A DNA stretch of 64,000 nt, from NCBI GenBank assembly GCA_963836265.1, contig CAWIIO010000006.1:372001-436000 (forward strand), given 5' to 3'. The DNA comes from CAIWHR01 sp963836265. Its GTDB lineage: Bacteria; Pseudomonadota; Gammaproteobacteria; Burkholderiales; Casimicrobiaceae. The position numbers and the translations under genes were made by a program. A model generated the notes under the pieces. That model searched no databases, was not told the origin of the DNA, and saw only the letters and a list, made by a program, of their open reading frames with translations. Of this stretch, positions 1-8,492 are shown piece by piece (the first letter of the stretch is position 1; each line of letters opens with the position of its first letter).

Positions 1-187
1 ACACGCCGCCCACATAGAACGGGTTGCAGATGACGGGCTCGAGGTGCGCGTCGCTTCCCGGCGGCCACGCCCGCGTGTAGATGCGCAGGCGCACGCCGCG
101 GTCGGCGAGCGCGTCGATTGCGCGCGCGACGAAGCGCTCCGCGCCGCCGAACGGCGTGTAGCGCTGGCGGACCAGGCCTAGCCTCAT
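1..187 (-). CDS. Glycosyltransferase family 4, N-terminal part (cut by window edge)
   Basis: Only the first 62 codons are inside the window. The protein begins MRLGLVRQRYTPFGGAERFV, which matches the start of WaaG/RfaG-like GT-B glycosyltransferases: a first beta strand followed by the GGAER acceptor-site glycine loop. The ATG overlaps the stop of the upstream heptosyltransferase gene (ATGA), so the two are probably translationally coupled and work in the same lipopolysaccharide core pathway at the inner membrane. The sugar specificity cannot be read from this fragment. Confidence 0.75.
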   Translation of the reverse strand, partial: MRLGLVRQRYTPFGGAERFVARAIDALADRGVRLRIYTRAWPPGSDAHLEPVICNPFYVGGV

Positions 188-1296
188 CGCGGCGCGGCGG
201 AGTCCGTCTCGGCCAGCAAGTCGGCGACCGCGGCGGCGACCGGCGCAAGCGGCAGCGTGATCAGGCAGTCGGAATTGTTGCTGCCGCCGCAGCCGTTGAT
301 CTGGCAGGGACGACACGGGAACACCGTCGACGTGACGACTCGGTGGGGCACGCGCCACGGACCCCAGACGCGTTCATCGCTGGGTCCGAACCATGCAACG
401 ACCGGCGTGCCCAGCGCCGAGGCCATGTGCATCGGGGCCGTGTCGCAGCCAACGAAAAGCCGTGCCGCCGCGATCAGCGCGCCGAGCTCCGGCAGCGTGA
501 GCTGTCCGCTGAGATCGACGACCGGCGCGCGCATCGCCACCTTGACCGCGTTGACGAGCGGCGCCTCGGCGGGATCGGGTGCGCCGGTGATCACGACCGG
601 CCACCCTTGGGCGACGAGGCCGTCGAGCAGCGCCGCGGTCGGTGCCGCCGGCCAGCACTTGAAGAGCCAGCGCGAGCCGGGATGGATCAGGACGAAACGA
701 CGGCGAGCGAGCCCGCGTGCAGCGAGAATCGTCGCCACGCGCGTCTCGGCGTCCGCACCCGGTACGAATACCAGCGCCTTGTCGCCGTCGTCGGGCCAGA
801 TGCCGATCCGGCGCAGCGCGTCGAGATTCGTCTCGACGGTGTGCCGCGGCGTCGCTTGCGGCAGCAGGTACCGGTGGGTGAAGCAGGCGCGCCAGAATCG
901 CGCCTGGCGCGCGCGCTCGGGGGCGACACCGTAACGCGCGCCGGTCAGACGCGTCAGCCACGCGCCCCGCGGGTGGTCGGTAAGGTGGACGACGAGATCG
1001 TAATGCCGCGCGATGAGCGCGCGCCACAGCCGCAACTCGCCGGCGATTGCCGTCCCGCCTCGCGCGTTGCGGTCCCCGCCGATCGCATGGACGACGTCAA
1101 TGGCCGGGTGGCGCTCGAGCATCGGCGCCGTCTCGCGGTAGATGAGTGCATCGATCGCCGCATGCGGGACCGCGCGCTTCAGCACGGTGAACACCGGCGA
1201 GGCGAGCAGGACGTCGCCGTGATGCCGCAGCTTGATGACGAGCGCGCGGCGGACGCGCGTCAGGTCGATCGCGTCGTCGACGGCCGGCGGAATCAT
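184..1296 (-). CDS. GT9-family lipopolysaccharide heptosyltransferase (WaaQ/RfaQ-like)
   Basis: A 370-residue protein transferring a heptose (or similar sugar) from an ADP-sugar onto the LPS inner core. The N-terminus carries the family start ALVIKLRHHGDVLLASPVF. The C-terminal half has the nucleotide-sugar site region FVLIHPGSRWLFKCWP, then CDTAPMHMASALGTPVVAWFG. The Cys-rich FPCRPCQINGC stretch near the end is typical of the WaaQ subgroup. I chose ATG 1296 because the homologous region begins about 16 residues later; the frame runs open further upstream but is unlike the family. It ends in an ATGA overlap with the next glycosyltransferase. Confidence 0.85.
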   Translation of the reverse strand: MIPPAVDDAIDLTRVRRALVIKLRHHGDVLLASPVFTVLKRAVPHAAIDALIYRETAPMLERHPAIDVVHAIGGDRNARGGTAIAGELRLWRALIARHYDLVVHLTDHPRGAWLTRLTGARYGVAPERARQARFWRACFTHRYLLPQATPRHTVETNLDALRRIGIWPDDGDKALVFVPGADAETRVATILAARGLARRRFVLIHPGSRWLFKCWPAAPTAALLDGLVAQGWPVVITGAPDPAEAPLVNAVKVAMRAPVVDLSGQLTLPELGALIAAARLFVGCDTAPMHMASALGTPVVAWFGPSDERVWGPWRVPHRVVTSTVFPCRPCQINGCGGSNNSDCLITLPLAPVAAAVADLLAETDSAAPR

Positions 1297-1336
1297 CCGG
1301 GGGACGATAGCAGAAGCCCGATCGCGCACCAAGCGC

Positions 1337-2425
1337 TTATCCTGTCTCGCCCCAGTGTGGCCGGCCGGCCAGCGCAAACAGATAGGCGCTGGCGACCACC
1401 GGCCAGGCGAGCAGCACCATATGCGTGAGCCCGTTGAAGTTGAGCAAATGGCCGTACGACCACGAAAACTGCGAGAGGGGCGCACGTGCGAACAGGAGGT
1501 CCGGCGCGAGCAGCGTCGTGAGGAGCGAGGACAATAGGGCGACGGTCGCGGCGGCCACCTGCACGGGCCGCGGCAGCCAGATCGCCGCGAGCAGCAGCAG
1601 CGCGCCCACTGCGACGCCGGTCGAAACGCCCGGCGACAGCCAGTGCGACCACACGGTCGGCTTGAGCAACACGGTGGCAGCCGCGCCCTTGACGACGAAT
1701 GCGGTGCCGATCAGCAGCAGGGTCGCGCCGCCGGCGAAACGCCGATCGCGCACGAGCAGCGCGAGAAACAAGCCGACACCCAGCAACTGAAAGCCGCTGT
1801 GCGCGCCCTCGACCAGGGCGCCAAAGCGATCGCTGCCAGCCAACGCTGTCGCGTCCGCGGCACCGCCTGGCAAAGACGCCGTGTCGAATGTCGTCGCGAA
1901 CAACGGAATGCCCGGATTTACCTGGACCGCGAGCCAGATCGCAAGCAGCGCGAGCCCGAGATCGCCGATCCGCCCGGGAAGGAACCAGCGGTCGCGCAGC
2001 GAGGCCACCGTTCGCCTGGCCGCCGCCGAGCCCGCGAAGGCGGTCGCGAATGCCCCGCCGGCGGCGGCGCCCGCCGTGTTCGACATGAGATCGACCAGGC
2101 TCGCATCGCGCTGCGGCAGGTACATCTGCAGGGTTTCCATGGCAAACGACAGCGTGGCGCCGCCGGCGACGGCGAGAGTGAGCCGTCCCAGGGGACCTCG
2201 GCGGCGCGGAACGAGCGCGATGAAAAATCCGAGCGGGATGTAGGAAACGACGTTGGCGATCAGGTCGAATCGCGTACCGTAGATCGGCCACGGCGCCCAC
2301 AGGAAGAATGGCGTGCCCGGCGCCGGCGCGATCCAGGGCGCGAAAGGCTGCAGGCTCGCATAGGCGATCGACACCGCGTAGAGGGCGGCGAGGAAATGCG
2401 GCAGCAGCGAGCGGTGCGCGGGCAT
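1337..2425 (-). CDS. VanZ-like integral membrane protein
   Basis: A 362-residue membrane protein. The N-terminal third has the VanZ-family pattern: a helix, then LIANVVSYIPLGFFIALV, a helix with FAMETLQMYLPQRDASLVDL, and a third helix. The C-terminal two thirds add about six more hydrophobic segments, so it is a VanZ domain fused to an unknown membrane domain. The start is set at ATG 2425; a TTG ten codons upstream is the alternative. VanZ domains are linked loosely to glycopeptide resistance and envelope functions, and the real role here is unknown. The adjacent LPS glycosyltransferases suggest an envelope context. Confidence 0.7.
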   Translation of the reverse strand: MPAHRSLLPHFLAALYAVSIAYASLQPFAPWIAPAPGTPFFLWAPWPIYGTRFDLIANVVSYIPLGFFIALVPRRRGPLGRLTLAVAGGATLSFAMETLQMYLPQRDASLVDLMSNTAGAAAGGAFATAFAGSAAARRTVASLRDRWFLPGRIGDLGLALLAIWLAVQVNPGIPLFATTFDTASLPGGAADATALAGSDRFGALVEGAHSGFQLLGVGLFLALLVRDRRFAGGATLLLIGTAFVVKGAAATVLLKPTVWSHWLSPGVSTGVAVGALLLLAAIWLPRPVQVAAATVALLSSLLTTLLAPDLLFARAPLSQFSWSYGHLLNFNGLTHMVLLAWPVVASAYLFALAGRPHWGETG

Positions 2426-2473
2426 CGTATGCGGGCGGGGATCGAGCGGCGGCAACGGTCGCCGCGTCGGAAT

Positions 2474-3013
2474 CTACTCCGCTTCCGCGTGACGCACGAG
2501 CGGCTTCTCGAGCACGACGGTGTCGGCGACGAACGGCGGCGCCGCGGGTTTCACTTCGCCGGTTTCGCGGTGTCCCACGGAGCGCCAGAACGCGAGCGCC
2601 CCGGGATTGCTGGCGACGACGCCGACGCGCAGCGTCGTGATCTCCGGCCACGCGCCGATCGCCCCTTCGAGCAACGCGGCGAAGGCGCGACCGAGACCGC
2701 GGCGCTGCCACGAGTGTGCGATGAGCAACAGGCCGATGGTCGCTTTCTCCGGCGCATTCCAGCCCCTGACGACGTCGCCCGCGCCGACCATCGTCTCGCC
2801 GCAGTAGAGGCCCCAGACGCGTTTGTCGTCGTAGCTGCGGCCGGGAGGAAGCGCAGTGAACGTGCTCTGTGCTTCCGCAGGGCCGGGCGGCGTCCCGCAC
2901 ACTGCCTCGAAATAGCGCGGCGTCGCCTCGAACACGGCCTGCAGTCCGGCCATTTCCGATGGTTCCCCTGCGAGCAGCCGCAGCGACAGAGGAGAGTCGA
3001 CTCCAAGCTTCAT
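2474..3013 (-). CDS. GNAT-family N-acetyltransferase
   Basis: A 179-residue acyl-CoA-dependent acetyltransferase. Motif A is IGLLLIAHSWQRRGLGRAF (acetyl-CoA pyrophosphate loop Q-R-R-G-L-G). It is followed by the usual VGVVASNPGALAFWRSVGH, where the Asn and the aromatic residue before G-hydrophobic define motif B. I chose ATG 3013 (MKLGVDSPL) over an in-frame start 21 codons upstream, because those extra residues are arginine/proline-rich and unlike the family. The substrate is unknown. It lies 83 bases downstream of the polyamine transporter operon on the same strand, so an amine substrate is possible but only inferred. Confidence 0.75.
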   Translation of the reverse strand: MKLGVDSPLSLRLLAGEPSEMAGLQAVFEATPRYFEAVCGTPPGPAEAQSTFTALPPGRSYDDKRVWGLYCGETMVGAGDVVRGWNAPEKATIGLLLIAHSWQRRGLGRAFAALLEGAIGAWPEITTLRVGVVASNPGALAFWRSVGHRETGEVKPAAPPFVADTVVLEKPLVRHAEAE

Positions 3014-3095
3014 CGGGCCATCGAGGACAGCCGACGTAAAACGCCCGCCGCGCGGCGGGCGTTGCGGCCGACGCAAGGGCGACCGGCGCCCGAGA

Positions 3096-4160
3096 TCAAC
3101 GCCCGGCCTTGATCTCCGTCCACAATCTGTTCCGGAGCCGGCGCTGCGGGCCGGTCAGGTCCTTCAGCTGCTCGAGCTTCGCCTCCACGGCCTTGTCCGG
3201 GAAGATCGCCGGGTTCTTGAGAAGCTCCGGCTTGATATACTTGATCGCTGCCATGTTGGGGTTGCCCGAGCCGATCAGGTTCGTGAGCTCGGCCGAATTC
3301 TTGCCCTCGAGCAGGTAGTTCATGAACATGTGGGCGAGGTCCGGCCGCGGCGCGCCCTTCTGGATCACCATGTTGTCGACGGCGAGGACCGCGCCTTCCT
3401 TGGGCATCCCCTGCAGGATGTGGAACGGCCGCCCCGCGGCCTGGGCGTCCTGATTGGCCTGGAAGATGTCGTTCGAATAGCCGTGGACGAGCCAGATGTT
3501 GCCCACCGTCAGTTCCTTGATGTACGACGACGCGTTGAACGCGGCCCAGTACGGCTTCGCCTTCTTGATCACGGCGACGACCTCGTTCCAGTGCTTCGGG
3601 TCGACGTCGTTCGCCGAGTAGCCGAGATACTTGAGCGCTGCGGCGAAGAGCTCGTTCGCACTGTCGAGCACGGTCACGCGGCCCTTGACCTTCTCGAGGT
3701 ACTTGGGGTCAAAGATCACCGCCCACGTGTCGGTGGGGAGCCCGAGCTCCTCGATCTTCTGGTCGTTGTACCCGATGATCGTCGTCGACATCGCATAGGG
3801 CACCGAGTACTTGTTGCCCGGGTCGAACGGCGTGTTGAGGTAGATCGGGTCGATGTTCTTGAGGTTCGGCAGCTTCGACTTGTCGATCGGCATCAGTTGG
3901 CCGCCCTTGATCAGCGCCTCGACCGCGTTCGACGTCGGCACCATCACGTCGTAGCCCTTCGCGCCGGCGGCGATCTTGGCGAGCAACTCCTCGTTGTCCG
4001 AATAGTACGTCTGGACGACCTCGCACTTGCAGAGATCCTCGAAGCGCTTGACCGTTTCCGGCGCAATGTAGTTGTTCCAGTTGTAGAAGTGCAGCTGGCC
4101 CTCGGCGATCGCCGGCGCGGCGATGAGAAGCGACAACAGCAGCGGCACGAGTCGTTTCAT
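3096..4160 (-). CDS. potF: Polyamine ABC transporter periplasmic binding protein (PotD/PotF-like)
   Basis: A 354-residue secreted protein that binds a polyamine (putrescine or spermidine type) and delivers it to the PotB/PotC channel. A Sec signal peptide covers about residues 1-19 (cleavage after APAIA). The mature part starts LHFYNWNNYIAPETVKRFED, the type II binding-protein signature of PotD/PotF. Later hallmarks are VVQTYYSDNEELLAKI and VPYAMSTTIIGYN. The start lies 2 bases after the stop of the permease gene, so it is the last gene of the operon. The split between putrescine and spermidine specificity is not resolved from sequence alone. Confidence 0.9.
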   Translation of the reverse strand: MKRLVPLLLSLLIAAPAIAEGQLHFYNWNNYIAPETVKRFEDLCKCEVVQTYYSDNEELLAKIAAGAKGYDVMVPTSNAVEALIKGGQLMPIDKSKLPNLKNIDPIYLNTPFDPGNKYSVPYAMSTTIIGYNDQKIEELGLPTDTWAVIFDPKYLEKVKGRVTVLDSANELFAAALKYLGYSANDVDPKHWNEVVAVIKKAKPYWAAFNASSYIKELTVGNIWLVHGYSNDIFQANQDAQAAGRPFHILQGMPKEGAVLAVDNMVIQKGAPRPDLAHMFMNYLLEGKNSAELTNLIGSGNPNMAAIKYIKPELLKNPAIFPDKAVEAKLEQLKDLTGPQRRLRNRLWTEIKAGR

Positions 4161-4162
4161 GG

Positions 4163-4942
4163 TCACTCCCGGTCGGATGAAAGCAGGCTGGGCGAAAGCC
4201 TCGAGGCGATGATGATGAGCGCTAACGTCAGCAGCATCAAGAGGGTCGACACCGCGTTGACCTCCGGCGTCACCGCGATCTTGATCATCGAGTAAATCTG
4301 CAGGGGCAGCGTGACCGTCCCGGCGCCGGCGGTGAAGAACGTGATGACGAAGTCGTCGATCGACAGCGTGAACGCCATCAGCGCGCCGGCGATCACGCCG
4401 GGCGTGATCAACGGCAGCGTGACGTAGCGGAATGCCTTCCAGGGCGTCGCACCGCAATCGCGCGCGGCCTCGATCAGGTCCTCGTCCATGCCGGCGAGCC
4501 GCGCGCGGACCACGATCGCGACGAAGCCGATGCAGAAGGTGATGTGGGCGAGCGCGACCGAGACCAACCCCAGCGTGAAGTTGACGAGCACGAAAAAAAT
4601 CAGCAGCGACACGCCCATCAGGATCTCGGGAATCGCGATCGGAGTGAGCACCAGAAGCGGCAGCAGCAGCAGCCGGTAGCGGTACATGGCGACGCCGGAC
4701 ATCGTTCCCAGCACCGTCGATACCGCGCTCGCGACCAGCCCGATCGCGAGCGAATTGCCGGCGGCGGCGAGCATGTCGTCGTCGTGGAACAGCTTGTCGT
4801 ACCAGCCGAGCGTGAAGCCGACCCATTCCGCGTTGAGCCGGGAGTCGTTGAACGAATAGACGACGACGATGACGAGCGGAATGTAGAGGAACGCATAGCC
4901 GGCCCCCGCCGCGAGCCACAGGCCGAGGGGGCGCCTATGCAC
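4163..4942 (-). CDS. potC: Polyamine ABC transporter permease (PotC/PotI-like)
   Basis: A 259-residue inner-membrane permease with six predicted helices. It begins with the family helix FLYIPLVIVVVYSFNDSR. The cytoplasmic EAA loop that docks the ATPase is DEDLIEAARDCGATPWKAFRYVTLPLI (only its core positions are given: EAA at about residues 158-160 and G seven residues later). Its first 8 bases overlap the end of potB, implying coupled translation, and it is followed after 2 bases by the binding-protein gene. Confidence 0.9.
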   Translation of the reverse strand: MHRRPLGLWLAAGAGYAFLYIPLVIVVVYSFNDSRLNAEWVGFTLGWYDKLFHDDDMLAAAGNSLAIGLVASAVSTVLGTMSGVAMYRYRLLLLPLLVLTPIAIPEILMGVSLLIFFVLVNFTLGLVSVALAHITFCIGFVAIVVRARLAGMDEDLIEAARDCGATPWKAFRYVTLPLITPGVIAGALMAFTLSIDDFVITFFTAGAGTVTLPLQIYSMIKIAVTPEVNAVSTLLMLLTLALIIIASRLSPSLLSSDRE

Positions 4943-5849
4943 GGGACGACTCGCTCGACGGCGTGCCGAGGCTGCGCCGGCCTATCCAAGCGGCGGCTGC
5001 CGCGAGGAGCAGCGCCGCAACGGTAAGCACGATCGACAACACGCTCCCGAACGGCCAGTCGCGCGTTTCGAGGAACTGCTGCTTGATCACGTTGCCGATC
5101 AGGCTGTCGTCGGGCCCGCCGAGGATGTCGGGAATCGCGAAGATGCCGAGCGCCGGGATGAACACCAGCGCGGCGCCGGCGTACACTCCCGGCAGCGACA
5201 GCGGAAACGTGATGCGCCAGAAGCGCTGCCAGTGCTTGGCCCCCAAGTCCTGCGCCGCGTCGAGCAGCGACCGGTCGTGCTTTTCCAGGTTCGCATAGAG
5301 CGGCAGCACCATGAACGGCAGGTGCACGTAAACGAGGCAGACGAGCACTGCGAAGGAGCTGAATAGCAGCGGAACCGGCTCGTGCCCGAATGCGGCGAGA
5401 ACGCCGTTGACGGCACGGGCGAGCGCCGCCTGTGGCCCGAGAATGATCATCCAGGCATAGATGCGGATCAGGAAATTGCTCCAGAACGGCAGGATCACGA
5501 GGAGCAGCAGCAGATTCCGGTACTGCTTCCCGGCCCGGGCGATCAGCACCGCCAGCGGATAGGCGAGCGTAAGGCACAAGAGCGTCGTCAGAAGCGCATA
5601 CCCGACCGACTTCAGGAAAATCTCGGCGTAGATCGACTCGGTGAAGAACCGGGCGTAGCTGTCGAGGTTGAGGTCGAGCCTGCCGGCCGGATCGACGAGC
5701 GGCGCGAGACCGCCGAAGTCGCCGGGCGTGCGAAACGACGCCAGCACCATGATCAACGTCGGCGCGGCGAAGAAGACGAGCAGGTAGAGGAGCGGCGGCC
5801 CGCCCACCAGCCACTTGCCCCAGCGCTGGGTTCGGTGCGCTAATCTCAC
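4935..5849 (-). CDS. potB: Polyamine ABC transporter permease (PotB/PotH-like), downstream of an IS insertion
   Basis: A 304-residue inner-membrane permease partnering PotC. Family hallmarks are the first helix YLLVFFAAPTLIMVLASF, the segment ILPFWSNFLIRIYAWMIIL and the EAA loop LLDAAQDLGAKHWQRFWRIT. I set the start at GTG 5849 because a GGAGGG ribosome-binding site (5855-5860) sits 5 bases upstream, and the conserved protein begins there. The frame also runs open 30 codons upstream to GTG 5939, but that extension approaches the inserted element. An IS110-family element lies between this gene and potA, so potBCF expression may no longer depend on the potA promoter. Confidence 0.88.
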   Translation of the reverse strand: MRLAHRTQRWGKWLVGGPPLLYLLVFFAAPTLIMVLASFRTPGDFGGLAPLVDPAGRLDLNLDSYARFFTESIYAEIFLKSVGYALLTTLLCLTLAYPLAVLIARAGKQYRNLLLLLVILPFWSNFLIRIYAWMIILGPQAALARAVNGVLAAFGHEPVPLLFSSFAVLVCLVYVHLPFMVLPLYANLEKHDRSLLDAAQDLGAKHWQRFWRITFPLSLPGVYAGAALVFIPALGIFAIPDILGGPDDSLIGNVIKQQFLETRDWPFGSVLSIVLTVAALLLAAAAAWIGRRSLGTPSSESSRA

Positions 5850-5969
5850 TCGCGCCCTCCGCACCGTAGGTTGATCGCGATGCGCCGCGTTGTCGGCCGC
5901 TTTGCCTTGCGTCGGCCGCGCTCGATCGCTCGCAGACACGCCCTTGTATGCTTGTTCATGTTGCCTTGT

Positions 5970-6095
5970 GTTCAGCCAGCGGTCGTCCGCTGGGCGATCT
6001 CGGACGAGGTTTTGCGAGTGCCGGCACAGCCCGTGCGCCCTTTGAGCTTCCAGCTCGTCCCGAAGCGTTGGGGCGTGCCGGTACTTGCGTTGGTC
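5970..6095 (+). ncRNA. Candidate bridge RNA of the IS110 element
   Basis: The non-coding left end holds strong RNA structure upstream of the transposase. There is a 6-bp hairpin CAGCGG/CCGCTG with a TCGT loop (5977-5992). There is a 14-bp stem pairing 6014-6027 with 6075-6088, all positions paired including two G-U wobbles. Inside that stem lies a small GAGCT/AGCTC hairpin (6044-6056). IS110-group elements are known to encode a bridge RNA here whose loops base-pair with target and donor DNA; the position and fold fit. The boundaries and the target- and donor-binding loops are inferred. Confidence 0.5.
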
Positions 6096-6147
6096 GCCAA
6101 GCCCGAACAGTTACCCGAATCAACTTCGTATCTTGCAAGGATGGGAT

Positions 6148-7140
6148 ATGACAAACGCTGCCGTTCGTAACACCGAAGCCGCGCCGCCCGTCTTCGTGAG
6201 CGTGGACATGGCGCAACAAACCTTCCAATGGGCGCTGCACGGCGCTCCGGACACGCACCGCGCGAGCAATGACGCGCACGGATTCCAGACCCTGTTCGAC
6301 GCCCTGCACAGTCGCCACGTCGGCTTGCTGGTGCTCGAGGCCACCGGCGGCTTGGAGCGCCCGCTCGCCACGTTTTTGTTGGGCCATGCTTTGCCGGTGG
6401 CCGTGGTCAATCCCCGCGCCGCGCGCGAGTTCGCGCGCAGCATGGGGCACTTGGCCAAGACCGACGCAATCGATGCCATGGCTTTGGCGCACCTGGCCCA
6501 GACGTTGGCCACCAAGGCCGATCAGGCGGGCGTGGCGTTTGCCCCGCCGAGTATCGAGGTGGAGGCGTTGCAGACGCTGGTGGCGCGCCGGCACCAGCTG
6601 CTGGGCATGCGCGCGGCCGAACAGAACCGACTGGACGGGCCGATGCGCGTGCTGCACAAGAGCATCCAGGCGGTGATCAAGACCCTCGACAAGGAGATCG
6701 CCAAGCTGGACCGCGACATCGACAGCCACTTGCAGCGGCACTTCAAGGACCAGACCCAGCGCTTCACCGCGATCAAGGGTTTGGGTATCAAGACCTGCGC
6801 TACCCTCCTCGCCTTCATCCCCAAGTTGGGTAAGGCGAGTACGGCGCGCATCGCCAAGCTCGCCGGCGTAGCCCCCTTGAACCGCGACTCCGGCAAGGAA
6901 CGCGGCCAACGTCATATCTGGGGCGGGCGCCCGATGGTGCGCTGTGCCTTGCACATGGCCATGCTCAGTGCCGTCCGCTACCACCCGGTCATCTGCGCCT
7001 TCTACGCCCGCCTGATTGCGGCGGGCAAGCCGAAGAAGGTCGCGCTCATCGCCTGCGCGCACAAAATGCTGCGCATCCTCAATGCGATGGCGCGAACCGG
7101 CCAGCCGTGGAACCAAGAACTTCACATGCCCACCCCTTGA
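6148..7140 (+). CDS. IS110-family DEDD transposase/recombinase
   Basis: A 330-residue recombinase. The N-terminal RuvC-like DEDD domain shows D20 (VSVDMAQQ), E64 (VLEATGG), D106 and D109 (KTDAIDAMAL). A coiled region follows at about residues 135-200. The C-terminal Tnp/transposase_20 domain starts with the helix-hairpin-helix-like IKGLGIKTCATLL and carries the catalytic-serine region GVAPLNRDSGKE (S247). ATG 6148 is preceded by AAGGA at 6136-6140 region. All catalytic residues are present and the frame is intact, so the element may still be active. It is oriented against the pot operon. Confidence 0.92.
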   Translation: MTNAAVRNTEAAPPVFVSVDMAQQTFQWALHGAPDTHRASNDAHGFQTLFDALHSRHVGLLVLEATGGLERPLATFLLGHALPVAVVNPRAAREFARSMGHLAKTDAIDAMALAHLAQTLATKADQAGVAFAPPSIEVEALQTLVARRHQLLGMRAAEQNRLDGPMRVLHKSIQAVIKTLDKEIAKLDRDIDSHLQRHFKDQTQRFTAIKGLGIKTCATLLAFIPKLGKASTARIAKLAGVAPLNRDSGKERGQRHIWGGRPMVRCALHMAMLSAVRYHPVICAFYARLIAAGKPKKVALIACAHKMLRILNAMARTGQPWNQELHMPTP

Positions 7141-7183
7141 CAACCAACACAGTTGCTTCGGGCCTGCGCTTCGCGTCGCTCGT

Positions 7184-8269
7184 TCATTCGCCGATGAAAT
7201 GCCCGGCGGCGACCGGCCAGCTCATTTCGACGGCGTCGCCCACTTCGAAGAACTTGGTCCGACCGGATGCCGAGTTCGCGAGCAACGCTTCGATCTTCTG
7301 TCCGCCCGGCGTATCGACCTTGTAGACGGTGACATCGCCCATGTAGAGAAGATCGGACACGGTGCCGCGGTAGTGATTGTCGGAGCTGTCGGCAAGCGCG
7401 GATGCCCCGATCCGGATCTTTTCGGGCCGCAGCGCGACCGTCGCCGGCCGGCCGGGTGGGAGGGCGGTTTCCGCCGCGACCCGTACCGGACCCAGTCCGG
7501 CGACGTCGATGGTGACGATGCCGCTGCCGTTGCCGGCGATCGGGCCGGACAGCAGGTTGCAATGGCCGATGAAATCGGCGACGAAGCGGGTCGTCGGGAA
7601 ACCATAGATCTTCGAGGGCTCGCCGTGTTGTTCGACCTTGCCCTTGTTCATCACGGCGATCCGATGCGACAGCGCGAGCGCTTCCGTCTGGTCGTGCGTC
7701 ACGTAGACGAACGTGATGCCGACCTCCTTCTGCAGGTTGATCAACTCGAGCTGCATGTCCTCGCGGAGCTTCGCGTCGAGCGCCGCCAGCGGCTCGTCGA
7801 GCAAGAGCACCGTCGGGTGCGTGACGAGCGCCCGGGCGATCGCGACCCGCTGCTTCTGGCCCCCGGAGAGCTCGTGCGGGTAGCGCTTGCCGAGGCCCTG
7901 CAGCCGCACGTCCTCCAGCGCCGCCTCGATCTTCGGTGCGATTTGCGCGGCGGATGTCCTTGCCATCTGCAAGGGGAACGCGACGTTCCCCTCCACGGTC
8001 ATGTGCGGAAACAACGCGTAGCTCTGGAAGACCGTCCGCACCGGCCGCGACTCCGGCGGCCGGTCGGCCAGATCCTCGCCATTCAAGAGGATGCGGCCGG
8101 CATCGGGGGTGAGGAAGCCCGCGATCATTCGCAGCAGCGTCGTCTTGCCGCAGCCCGAAGGCCCGAGCAGCGTGAAGAACTCGCCCGCTTCGATCGCCAG
8201 ACTGACGCCGTCGGCCGCCGTGAAATCGCCGAAGCGACGCGATACGTTCTCGATTTCCAGGAGCGCCAT
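7184..8269 (-). CDS. potA: Polyamine ABC transporter ATP-binding protein (PotA/PotG-like)
   Basis: A 361-residue ATPase energising polyamine uptake at the inner membrane. It has Walker A GPSGCGKT (36-43), Q-loop in TVFQSYALFPHM, signature LSGGQ (134-138) and Walker B VLLLDEP (154-160), then the H-loop VTHDQTEA. A C-terminal TOBE_2 regulatory domain occupies about residues 285-355. ATG 8269 gives the canonical MALLEIENVSRRFG start. It is the first gene of the pot operon, and its stop is now followed by the IS110 element instead of potB. Confidence 0.9.
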   Translation of the reverse strand: MALLEIENVSRRFGDFTAADGVSLAIEAGEFFTLLGPSGCGKTTLLRMIAGFLTPDAGRILLNGEDLADRPPESRPVRTVFQSYALFPHMTVEGNVAFPLQMARTSAAQIAPKIEAALEDVRLQGLGKRYPHELSGGQKQRVAIARALVTHPTVLLLDEPLAALDAKLREDMQLELINLQKEVGITFVYVTHDQTEALALSHRIAVMNKGKVEQHGEPSKIYGFPTTRFVADFIGHCNLLSGPIAGNGSGIVTIDVAGLGPVRVAAETALPPGRPATVALRPEKIRIGASALADSSDNHYRGTVSDLLYMGDVTVYKVDTPGGQKIEALLANSASGRTKFFEVGDAVEMSWPVAAGHFIGE

Positions 8270-8492
8270 CGGGCGGACCAGCGGCCGGCGTGCGGGAGAA
8301 ACCAGCGCGGATTGTATAGCAAAACCCTGTTTTGCCTGCCTTTTGCCTCGAGGCTGGCGGGACGCGATGACGCGCCGCGCCGATCTGACGGCCCGGAATT
8401 TGCTTACCCGATCCTCGGCGCCCGCGCCGCGGTATAAGGTCGACCGTTCGACCGAGTGCGAACCCAAGGCGTACCCGGTAGAGTCCGCACCC

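Larger units (their letters stand above)
5861..7183 (+). mobile_element. IS110-family insertion sequence (outer limits)
   Basis: The element lies in the potA-potB gap, on the opposite strand to the operon. The limits given are the outermost possible ones: between the potB ribosome-binding site and the potA stop codon. It comprises about 0.2-0.3 kb of structured non-coding DNA, a DEDD transposase gene and a short right end of at most about 45 bases. I see no terminal inverted repeats or target duplication, which is normal for IS110. A long left non-coding end places it in the IS110 group rather than the IS1111 group. Exact ends need an empty-site comparison. Confidence 0.8.

Noticed and set aside
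5847..5939. potB starting at GTG 5939
   Set aside because: The extra 30 codons have no similarity and approach the IS. GTG 5849 has a GGAGGG site at the right distance.
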